5,784 nt of DNA from Caldilineae bacterium (GCA_011192085.1 DUEQ01000525.1:1-5784); one strand, 5' to 3'; counted from the stretch's first letter, positions 1-5,784 are shown. The notes: generated by a model from the letters alone, not told the origin. Made by a program: numbers and translations.

Positions 1-270
1 CAGAAACTGGATTACAAAACTTTCACCAAGAAAATTTGGCGAATTCATCTCGATTTCATCAAATGCTGGTACACTGGATTCGGAGATGGGGGCTCGTTTC
101 GGAGCAGAGGTGGCCGAACGAACACCAGGGGAGACTGTTTCGGCGAGTCCCCATCGCCCGCCTGTTTTGAAAATAACGTCCAAGGCCTGATGCCCAGAGT
201 CCAACGTCCATCCGCGCTCCGTCGGATGACGAATCCGGTTGGAGCAGGTCGCCCCTAGGGCGGATTCGTC
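1..270. other. Leader/intergenic stretch, no convincing gene
   Basis: No gene can be supported here. The first 60 bases are more AT-rich than the rest of the window. Three frames are open over long distances: plus frame 1 to a TAG at 256-258, plus frame 2 to a TGA at 188-190, and a minus frame from about 303 to the window edge. None has a good start with a ribosome binding site, and none gives a product I recognise. The minus frame ends in a protein-like segment (NSPNFLGESFVIQF), so a gene fragment or dispersed repeat is possible. Small repeats are visible: AACGTCCA at 175-182 and 203-210, and GTTTCGG at 96-102 and 137-143. I see no good -35/-10 pair for the downstream gene. Confidence 0.5.
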
Positions 271-272
271 AT
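226..272. repeat. 12-bp perfect inverted repeat with 23-nt spacer
   Basis: ATGACGAATCCG at 226-237 is the exact reverse complement of CGGATTCGTCAT at 261-272. The 23-base spacer is 238-260. No T-run follows the right arm, so this is not an intrinsic terminator for plus-strand transcription. It lies about 60 bases before the chosen start of the first large gene, and its right arm runs into the ATG at 271. It could be a regulator-binding site, an RNA hairpin in the leader, or part of a dispersed intergenic repeat. The sequence alone does not decide between these. Confidence 0.6.
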
Positions 273-336
273 GAAGCTGGCCGCCCGCGCCGGGTGGGTT
301 TGCTCATTCTCGAAAGGATATATCGAAAGCGTATGA
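271..336 (+). CDS. Possible 21-codon upstream ORF (leader peptide candidate)
   Basis: The frame starts with ATG at 271 and ends with TGA at 334-336, giving MKLAARAGWVCSFSKGYIESV. Its stop overlaps the ATG at 333 of the following gene in an ATGA arrangement typical of translationally coupled genes. There is no clear Shine-Dalgarno sequence before 271, only a weak AGGG about 10 bases upstream. The peptide has no recognisable motif and no run of regulatory codons. A frame this short arises easily by chance, so coding status is uncertain. It is listed because the overlap with the downstream start is exact and because a hairpin-forming repeat sits directly before it. Confidence 0.2.
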   Translation: MKLAARAGWVCSFSKGYIESV

Positions 337-3300
337 AGCATATGCATAGACGATTTCTCCTCCTCGCCATCCTCTTCCTCCTCCTGGTCGGCGTGATGAC
401 GCCCCTCGCCCATCAGGCGTTGAGCGCGCCTGCATCCGCGTCGCCGTCCCAACCCCATCGCGCGGACCTGGCTCCCAGTCAGGCCGTCACAGGCTTCTAT
501 CTGGCCAACAGCCAGTGGAGCATGCTCGATCCCAACGCGTACAGCGCATCGGGCGCGTTCCAGTTCTGGAGTTGGACCAGCCTGAACCCCGCCCCAGGCC
601 TCTATCGGTTCGACAAACTGGACGCGTACATTCAGGCCGCTCTGGACGCCGGATATCAGGGCGTGGGGGTTTCCATCACCACCTACAACGGACGCACGGC
701 CCAGTATGGCGGCTGCGCCAGTGAATTCAATCAGGGATACGCCCAAACGCCCTATTTCGTGCGTTGGGGACCCGACGGCGTCGAGGGCACAGCCGATGAC
801 CCTGTCATCATCGCCGATGATCCCGACACCCGGGATTGCGACGGCGACGGACAACCCGATCCCTGGCTCCTACCCAAGTACACCGATCCCTACTACCTGC
901 AACAATATCAAACCTTTGTCGAGGCTTTGGCTCAACACATGCTCAATTCCCCTTACCGGGATCGCATTGCCTGGGTGGGCATGGGCACAGGCAAGGATGG
1001 CGAGAACATCCCGGTCAACAACAGCGATGACGATTCGCTCCTGCGCGTCATCTCTCCAGATGATTGGGTCGCCTTCGTCAAAGATGTCATCGATATCTAC
1101 CACGACGCCTTCGCCGCCGGCGCTAACGCGCCCCAGATCCCGGTGATGACCCACAACGCGCCCTTCTACCGCGCCACCTGGGAGCGCAGGGAGATCGCCA
1201 GCTACGCCAACAGCAAGGGCGTGGGCGTTTCCGTCAACGGCATCACCTCAGATTTCGATCTCTCCGAAGCGGGCGCGGCGGGCAATTACATCGGCATCTT
1301 CGATCAGATCCGGCAGTATGGCGACAATCTCGCCGTGGCCCTGGAAAGCTACGGGTACATGATGGCCAGTGAGAATGAATTCTACTGGGCCATGGCCCGG
1401 GCCATCGATCTGAAACCCGACTTCATCCGCCTCTCCGCCTTCTGGCGCGATCACGACACGCCCAACAATCACGTCATCGCCCAATGGGCCGCGCGCTATA
1501 TCGGCAAAGGGTTTGGCCCCACCCAAACCCGCCCCCCCAGCGTCTGGTCCCGGATGCGCGAGCACCGCGATCCCATCTACCTGCCCTACGTGGGCGGCGA
1601 TCCGCTCCCCGCCCGATACTGGCCCACCATCGGCAACTACGAATACTTCCTCATCCAGGATCACGAAGCCCCCGGCGGCGTCACCATTCCCGTCACCGAC
1701 GATCCCCGCTATCAGGCCAGCGACCATCGCTTTGGCACCGACCGCTATCCCGACGTCTCCGACCAACCCTGGCACTACAACGACGACGCCTATGACATCG
1801 CCCTTTACGACGCTGGCCTTTATCATATCGCCCCGGTTATTTCGGGCCGTCACCAGGTGCAGACCAACGTGGACCCCGGCTGGACGGCCCGTCGCAGCGA
1901 TCAGGCCTCGGGCAACTTCGGCTTCTTTTTCAACGTCGATGACCGCTACCTCTCTCCACCGGTTGACGTCAACCAACCTCACGAGGTCCGCATCACGGTA
2001 ACGTACCTCGATCATGGCAATGATCGCTGGCGGTTGATGTACGATTCGGTGACGGGCGAGAAGGCCGCCACCCTGTACGCGGTGCAGGATTGGGATGTGG
2101 GCTCGGGCCTGGCCATCGAGAATGGCCTGCCTGCGATAGGCGTTTCGCCCGATCCCCAACCCTCTTACGTGCAGAAAACCAACACGAACCGCTGGAAAGC
2201 GGCCACCTTCTACATCACCGACGGCTACTTCGGCAATCGGCTGCCCAGCGGCAACGATTTCTACATTGACAGTCGCAGCGACTCCGGGGCCATGGACGGC
2301 GACGAATACATCCACCATGTGGACGTCCAGGACCTGAAGGACATCCCGCAGATGACGCCCACCCCTACGCCGCCCGGCGCCACATCCACCCCCACACCCA
2401 CCCCCACCGCCACGCCGGGAACCGGCGGTGGCAGCATCAGCGGCTACGTCTTCGAAAATCGCAACGGCGATCTAACCAAAGACCCGGATGAGCCCGGCCT
2501 GCCCGGCGCGCTGCTCACCCTCTATCGGGCCAATCAGCATGGCGATCCCGTGGCCCAGGCCGTCAGCGACAACAACGGCTTCTATCGTTTGACCAACATC
2601 CCCGCGGGCACCTACAACCTTTACATGACGCCCCCCGCGGGCTGGGAGGCCATGCTGGGCAGCCGGTATATCATCGTCTACGACAACCAGGAAGTCGAAC
2701 ATCAAGACTTCCCCGCCTATCGCGTTACTGATCCCACGGCCACGCCCACCGTCACCCCCACGCCCACCCCCACCGGCGGACGCATCTACGGCCTCGTCTT
2801 CGAAGATCGCGATGGCGACGGCGTGCAGGATCCCGATGAACCGGGCGCGTCCGGCATCACCCTCACCCTGGAGACGTCCCAGGGCCAGCCCGTCGCACAA
2901 ACCCAAACCGACGCCCTGGGGCAATACGCCTTCAATGATCTGACTCCCCAGACCTACCATCTGCAAGTCATCCCTCCTGCGGGCTGGATCCCCACCACCA
3001 GCGCCGAATACTTTCTCAATCCCGGCTACGGCGCGGTGGAGAGGAACTTCGGTCTGCAATCGCCGCCCCCCACGCCCACGCCCCAGCCCACTGGCCGCCT
3101 CAGCGCCTTTGTGTGGAATGATCTGGACAAGGATGGACGCCTGGATCAGGGCGAACCGCCCCTGGCCGGGGCTGTCATCACCGTCTACGACAGCGCGGGG
3201 CAAATGGAGTTGGAACGCAAACTCACGGGAGGCGACGGCTACGCTCGCTTCGATCTCCCCGCCCCCGCCGATTACCTCGTGATCATGACCCCGCCCTGGG

Positions 3301-3431
3301 GCATGTCGCCCAGCACGCCCACCGAATACAGCGTGGTCATTCACGCGGACGTGGAGCTGGAAGTCCCCTTCGGGAGCTACGACGCCTCGGCGAAACTCTA
3401 CCTTCCCCAGATCATCCTCCCAGGCCCCTAA
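333..3431 (+). CDS. Exported glycosidase-like protein with three SdrD-B-like modules
   Basis: The 1032-residue product starts with a signal peptide: HMHRR, then a hydrophobic core at 8-22, with likely cleavage near residues 32-36 (ALSA/ASA). Residues 52-410 look like a TIM-barrel glycosidase, with the early pattern 'W..LNPAPGLYRFDKLD' followed by a strand 'GVGVSITTY'. Candidate acidic catalytic residues are E224 (GENIPV, after strand 212-218) and E338 (ALESYG); FIRLSAFW (364-371) fits strand 8. A Ca-type loop, D168-x-D-G-D-G-x-x-D176, and the only two cysteines (C128, C169) lie in one insertion. Residues 495-673 form a beta-sandwich (KTNTNRW at 615, DGDEYIHH at 655-662). SdrD-B-like modules at 701-798, 817-909 and 921-1019 are separated by TP-rich linkers; the tail is LYLPQIIL. 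ATG 333 is preferred over GTG 294 because it begins a compact signal peptide; ATG 342 is also possible. The substrate and exact glycosidase family are unknown. Confidence 0.8.
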   Translation: MKHMHRRFLLLAILFLLLVGVMTPLAHQALSAPASASPSQPHRADLAPSQAVTGFYLANSQWSMLDPNAYSASGAFQFWSWTSLNPAPGLYRFDKLDAYIQAALDAGYQGVGVSITTYNGRTAQYGGCASEFNQGYAQTPYFVRWGPDGVEGTADDPVIIADDPDTRDCDGDGQPDPWLLPKYTDPYYLQQYQTFVEALAQHMLNSPYRDRIAWVGMGTGKDGENIPVNNSDDDSLLRVISPDDWVAFVKDVIDIYHDAFAAGANAPQIPVMTHNAPFYRATWERREIASYANSKGVGVSVNGITSDFDLSEAGAAGNYIGIFDQIRQYGDNLAVALESYGYMMASENEFYWAMARAIDLKPDFIRLSAFWRDHDTPNNHVIAQWAARYIGKGFGPTQTRPPSVWSRMREHRDPIYLPYVGGDPLPARYWPTIGNYEYFLIQDHEAPGGVTIPVTDDPRYQASDHRFGTDRYPDVSDQPWHYNDDAYDIALYDAGLYHIAPVISGRHQVQTNVDPGWTARRSDQASGNFGFFFNVDDRYLSPPVDVNQPHEVRITVTYLDHGNDRWRLMYDSVTGEKAATLYAVQDWDVGSGLAIENGLPAIGVSPDPQPSYVQKTNTNRWKAATFYITDGYFGNRLPSGNDFYIDSRSDSGAMDGDEYIHHVDVQDLKDIPQMTPTPTPPGATSTPTPTPTATPGTGGGSISGYVFENRNGDLTKDPDEPGLPGALLTLYRANQHGDPVAQAVSDNNGFYRLTNIPAGTYNLYMTPPAGWEAMLGSRYIIVYDNQEVEHQDFPAYRVTDPTATPTVTPTPTPTGGRIYGLVFEDRDGDGVQDPDEPGASGITLTLETSQGQPVAQTQTDALGQYAFNDLTPQTYHLQVIPPAGWIPTTSAEYFLNPGYGAVERNFGLQSPPPTPTPQPTGRLSAFVWNDLDKDGRLDQGEPPLAGAVITVYDSAGQMELERKLTGGDGYARFDLPAPADYLVIMTPPWGMSPSTPTEYSVVIHADVELEVPFGSYDASAKLYLPQIILPGP
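1517..1538 (-). other. G-quadruplex-type motif on template strand
   Basis: The plus strand has four C-runs of 4, 3, 3 and 7 bases separated by 1, 3 and 1 bases. The minus (template) strand therefore carries four G-runs that fit the standard G3+N1-7 pattern. It encodes the Gly-Pro-Thr-Gln-Thr-Arg-Pro-Pro stretch at the end of the barrel region. It matches the pattern, but folding is not shown, and C-rich proline codons can create such runs without selection. Confidence 0.45.
2745..2771 (-). other. G-quadruplex-type motif in second TP linker
   Basis: C-runs of 3, 5, 3 and 5 bases at 2745-2747, 2755-2759, 2763-2765 and 2767-2771 are separated by 7, 3 and 1 bases. On the minus strand these form a G3+N1-7 pattern. 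The DNA encodes the Thr-Pro linker between the first and second SdrD-B-like modules. Proline and threonine codons ending in C explain much of the composition. Confidence 0.4.
3066..3089 (-). other. G-quadruplex-type motif in third TP linker
   Basis: C-runs at 3066-3071, 3075-3077, 3081-3084 and 3087-3089 are separated by only 3, 3 and 2 bases. On the minus strand this gives a compact four-run G motif with short loops, among the best matches in the window. It encodes the Pro/Thr linker before the third SdrD-B-like module. Confidence 0.45.
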
Positions 3432-3450
3432 CCTCCTCCGCCGATCCCCA

Positions 3451-3499
3451 CAAGGCAAAGCGTCCCCTGGTTGGGATGACGCTTTGCCTTGATGTTTTT
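3451..3499 (+). terminator. Intrinsic terminator of the first gene
   Basis: CAAGGCAAAGCGTC at 3451-3464 pairs perfectly with GACGCTTTGCCTTG at 3478-3491, a 14-bp stem. The 13-base loop may extend the hairpin with three C-G pairs (3465-3467 with 3473-3475) across a 2-base bulge. Three bases after the stem comes a run of five T residues (3495-3499). The stem starts 20 bases after the TAA stop at 3429-3431. No A-run lies on the other side, so it should work only on the plus strand. It separates the two large genes transcriptionally. Confidence 0.85.
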
Positions 3500-3527
3500 G
3501 TCGAGCGCATCAGGCCACAGGTATAAT
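3498..3527 (+). promoter_or_regulatory. Sigma-70-type promoter for the second gene
   Basis: A perfect TATAAT lies at 3522-3527. Eighteen bases upstream, TTGTCG at 3498-3503 matches four of six positions of TTGACA. The expected start of transcription is near 3534, giving a 5' leader of about 30 bases before the ATG at 3563. The -35 element overlaps the last bases of the preceding terminator T-run. The leader is pyrimidine-rich and lacks a purine-rich Shine-Dalgarno sequence in front of the ATG. Confidence 0.7.
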
Positions 3528-3562
3528 GATTAGTCTTTACCCCCATCTCCTCGCGACGCCCC

Positions 3563-5784
3563 ATGAAAAAACCTTTGTCTCATCCCCCCTTCCGTCACGC
3601 CTCGCTCACAAAGCATGTCCGGCAACTGATCCTGACCGCGGGCGCGCTGCTCGCTCTGACCTTCCTCCTGCTCTTTGGTCTGGATGTCCTCCCATCCTGG
3701 GCCCAGTCGCAGGCGACTGGAGACCTCATCGAGGTCCTCTCTTTCGAGGATACAACCTGCTATTTCCTCACCTGGCGAGATGACTGGCTCGATCCCGTGC
3801 AGCACGCGTACAAAACCGTCGATATCGCCATCACCATCCCCTACACGGGCGATATCGAGGAAGCGACTCTGCTGCTGCGCTCCGCCAATGTGCGCGATGG
3901 CTCCCGTCACCCCATCGTCATCAATGGCGTCGACACGGGCTACGCACCCCCGCCCGACACCTATTCCTCCTGCGATCCCCCCCGCCCGGCCATTCGCGAA
4001 TACCCCCTCGATCTCACCCAGGTCCCCATCCATCCCGGCGTGAATATCGTGCGCCTCACCACCGAAAACACCTCCGACAACTGGGGCGCGGACTATGTCG
4101 CCATCCGCGTCAAGGGACGGGACATCAAAGGGGGACGATTCGTTGACATCCTCTTCCCTGGCGAGGATGGCGCGATGGTGAACGCCGTCGTGCTGGAGCC
4201 CTTCGACGGGCAGCCTCACAGTCCCATGCTCCTCCTCTTCCACGGCTGGCGGGGCGCGCCCATCGACCCCTTCTTCACCGATTATACGCCCGCCGCTCTG
4301 GAACAGGGTTGGCTCGCGGTGTCGCCTCAGCAGCGGGGCGAGAATGCCCTGGGACCGGGCGGTCAGCCCCTGGCCTCCCTCACTAGCCAACGCGACGCTT
4401 TCAAACTGCTGGACTACATGCGCACCCACTATCAGATCGATGGCGATCGGGTATATGTGGGCGGGTTCAGCATGGGGGGCATGATGGCGGGGATGATGGC
4501 CGCCAAGTATCCCGACGCGTTCGCGGCCGCGGTCACTCACATGGCCATTACCGATCTGCGCGATTGGTATGACCAGGTGGGCGATTACCGCCAGTCGCAG
4601 ATCATCACCGAGACGGGGGGCGCGCCCTGGGAAATCCCCTTCGAATATGACCGGCGCAGCCCCAAAGAGATGGCCTCGAACCTAAAGACCCTGCCCATTG
4701 CCGTGGTGCATGGCATCTCCGACACCGTCGTTCCGCCCCAACACGCCCAGGATTTCTACGACGCCATCATGACCTCGTCCCCTGTTCGGGCGGAGCTGCA
4801 ATGGTACGAGGGAGGGCATGAGCCCTCGCAAACGTTGCCCTACGGCGGGGCGTGGGCTGTGAACTTCATGAAGGATTATGTGCGGAATCCCAACCCCGCC
4901 ACGCTGCGCATCCGCACCGATGAAGCCAAATCCTTCTACTGGCTCACCATCCAGCCTCGCAAATATGGGGCCTGGAATACCTTTACCCAGGTGGATGTCG
5001 ACGTCGCAGCCGATGATGAACGCATCATCGCGACGGTTCAGGACAATGCGGTCGTGGATTTGCGTTTCGACCTGGCGCAGATGGGCTTCGACGCTCGCGT
5101 CAGCTACGTCATATCCCAGACCAACGACGCGCTGGGTTCCAGCATCGAGGCCGTCACCCCGCTGGATGGACAGCTTCATGTGACCGCGCCCAGGGGAGTC
5201 ACCCAGTTGGAGATCTTCCCCAATCGCGGGAATATGCCCGTGGCGATCGTGTTGCAGCGGGGGAAAGACGGCTATCAGGGCGTGACGGACGCCTGGATCA
5301 ACGCCTGGGCAGCGGACTCCAATTACGGACAGCGGGATGACATCTACCTCCGTTCTGGCGGCGTGCAGCGAGGCCTGATTCGCTTCGATCTCGAGGGATT
5401 GCTGCCCGACCGCATTCAGATCACCTCAGCCGATCTCTATCTCTATGATAACGCCAACGGCCCTGACATGACGGTGAATCTTCATCCTTTGCAGAAGGAC
5501 TGGGCCGAGATGGGGGTCACCTTCAATCAGGCCGCAAATGGCCGACCATGGAGTCAGCCTGGCGGGGATTACGAGACAACACCCGCGGCCACCCTGCATC
5601 TGACGGGCAATTCTCCTGGCTACGCATCGACCAGCATCCTGGATATGGTGCGGGAGTGGCGCGCCCATCCCGAAAATAATCACGGGCTATTGTTGATGGC
5701 GCAGGCTGGGAATTCCCAGGCTCGCACCCTCAAATCTTCCGAATACTGGGACGCGGAGAAACGTCCCTACCTCAAGATCATCTA
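3563..5784 (+). CDS. Exported alpha/beta-hydrolase with DNRLRE-like module (3' end missing)
   Basis: The reading frame is open from ATG 3563 to the window edge: 740 complete codons plus two bases (TA). It is the only ATG available after the in-frame stop at 3527. Residues 20-40 form the hydrophobic core of a signal peptide with likely cleavage after SWA (45-47). Residues 52-190 look like a beta-sandwich that holds the only two cysteines (C66, C137), a probable disulfide. Residues 192-443 are an alpha/beta-hydrolase: oxyanion motif HGW (227-229), nucleophile S303 in GFSMGG, acid D387 in HGISDTVVPP, and H419 in YEGGHEP. This resembles prolyl-oligopeptidase-type or feruloyl-esterase-type enzymes. 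Residues 447-565 are beta-rich. From about 570 the sequence resembles a DNRLRE/CBM96-like module (TDAWINAWAADSNYG, RFDL, TFNQAANGRPW, RPYLKII). That module normally ends near this point, so little of it is probably missing, though more could follow. Ester versus peptide substrate is undecided. Confidence 0.85.
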   Translation, partial: MKKPLSHPPFRHASLTKHVRQLILTAGALLALTFLLLFGLDVLPSWAQSQATGDLIEVLSFEDTTCYFLTWRDDWLDPVQHAYKTVDIAITIPYTGDIEEATLLLRSANVRDGSRHPIVINGVDTGYAPPPDTYSSCDPPRPAIREYPLDLTQVPIHPGVNIVRLTTENTSDNWGADYVAIRVKGRDIKGGRFVDILFPGEDGAMVNAVVLEPFDGQPHSPMLLLFHGWRGAPIDPFFTDYTPAALEQGWLAVSPQQRGENALGPGGQPLASLTSQRDAFKLLDYMRTHYQIDGDRVYVGGFSMGGMMAGMMAAKYPDAFAAAVTHMAITDLRDWYDQVGDYRQSQIITETGGAPWEIPFEYDRRSPKEMASNLKTLPIAVVHGISDTVVPPQHAQDFYDAIMTSSPVRAELQWYEGGHEPSQTLPYGGAWAVNFMKDYVRNPNPATLRIRTDEAKSFYWLTIQPRKYGAWNTFTQVDVDVAADDERIIATVQDNAVVDLRFDLAQMGFDARVSYVISQTNDALGSSIEAVTPLDGQLHVTAPRGVTQLEIFPNRGNMPVAIVLQRGKDGYQGVTDAWINAWAADSNYGQRDDIYLRSGGVQRGLIRFDLEGLLPDRIQITSADLYLYDNANGPDMTVNLHPLQKDWAEMGVTFNQAANGRPWSQPGGDYETTPAATLHLTGNSPGYASTSILDMVREWRAHPENNHGLLLMAQAGNSQARTLKSSEYWDAEKRPYLKII

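Larger units (their letters stand above)
2433..3389 (+). repeat. Three tandem SdrD-B/Cna-B-like modules with TP-rich linkers
   Basis: This is protein-level repetition inside the first gene. Each module opens with a G-x-(V/A)-(F/W)-type strand, has an acidic Asp/Asn loop followed by an E-P motif, and continues through a GxY-type strand. The first two contain PPAGW and the third has TPPWG. The acidic loops start near residues 708, 824 and 929. Only the middle one (EDRDGDGVQDPDEPG) is a fully canonical Ca-type loop; the first (ENRNGD) and third (NDLDKDG) are altered. Linkers at 2352-2426, 2727-2780 and 3060-3092 are made of Thr-Pro repeats. SdrD-B/Cna-B modules usually act as rigid stalks that hold an active domain away from the cell surface. 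Confidence 0.75.

Noticed and set aside
92..105. Small GCTC/GAGC hairpin
   Set aside because: With only a 4-bp stem and no T-run it is too weak to call a terminator or regulatory element.
294..332. GTG at 294 as start of the first gene (13 more residues)
   Set aside because: It would put a hydrophobic segment and extra charges before a good signal peptide, and no ribosome binding site precedes it. It remains possible but is less likely than ATG 333.
255..854. Minus-strand frame of 199 codons
   Set aside because: It lies opposite the signal peptide and barrel of the first gene. Its sequence is low in recognisable motifs and follows from the GC-rich codon bias of the plus strand.
1484..2001. 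Overlapping plus-strand frames rich in Pro, Arg, Thr and Ser
   Set aside because: These are out-of-frame readings of the first gene. The skewed composition reflects codon bias, and no motif is present.
1248..2318. Minus-strand frame of 356 codons
   Set aside because: The Val/Gly/Ala/Ile-rich composition is typical of antisense to a high-GC gene. The plus-strand protein has clear domains here.
2352..2426. Repetitive C-rich DNA considered as a CRISPR or satellite array
   Set aside because: The repetition follows Thr-Pro codons in frame, with no constant repeat and spacer lengths. It is a protein linker.
2472..3458. Minus-strand frame of 328 codons
   Set aside because: It is a Gly/Arg/Val-rich antisense shadow of the SdrD-B modules with no domain signal, and its start lies inside the terminator stem region.
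3530..4540. Minus-strand frame of 336 codons
   Set aside because: It runs opposite the hydrolase gene and across its promoter. The hydrolase triad and signal peptide make the plus strand the coding strand.
5706..5719. 14-bp perfect palindrome CTGGGAATTCCCAG
   Set aside because: It is internal to the coding frame of the second protein, has no loop or flanking repeats, and is plausible by chance.

Overview
The window reads as a GC-rich bacterial chromosome with strong C/G preference at third codon positions. It most likely comes from a member of the Chloroflexota (Anaerolineae or Caldilineae type). The lineage is inferred from protein style: a secreted multimodular enzyme with Pro/Thr linkers, SdrD-B-like modules and a C-terminal 'LYLPQIIL' tail, which resembles the short 'YLPLV'-type tails I associate with exported proteins of that phylum. 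There is no rRNA or other marker gene, so the assignment is tentative.

Layout. Positions 1-332 are a leader or intergenic stretch with no convincing gene. It holds a 12-bp perfect inverted repeat (226-237/261-272), an 8-bp direct repeat, and a possible 21-codon upstream reading frame (271-336) whose stop overlaps the chosen ATG of the first gene. Positions 333-3431 encode a 1032-residue exported protein. In order it has a signal peptide, a TIM-barrel glycosidase-like region, a beta-sandwich module, three SdrD-B/Cna-B-like modules separated by TP-rich linkers, and the hydrophobic tail. Positions 3432-3562 are a compact junction: a strong intrinsic terminator whose T-run abuts a TATAAT promoter for the next gene. 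Positions 3563-5784 hold the 5' 740 codons of a second exported protein, cut by the window edge. It has a signal peptide, a beta-sandwich, an alpha/beta-hydrolase with a complete Ser-Asp-His triad, another beta-rich module and a DNRLRE-like (CBM96-like) module.

How they may work together. Both proteins are exported and modular. One looks like a carbohydrate-active enzyme and the other like an esterase or peptidase-type hydrolase. They face the same way but appear to be separately transcribed. A shared role in extracellular polymer (probably glycan) breakdown is reasonable inference, but no substrate can be named. I found no CRISPR array, tRNA, rRNA, insertion sequence or defence genes. The most unusual points are the glycosidase/SdrD-B/tail architecture, a Ca-loop and lone cysteine pair inserted in the barrel, several G-quadruplex-type motifs on the template strand, and the unexplained leader.
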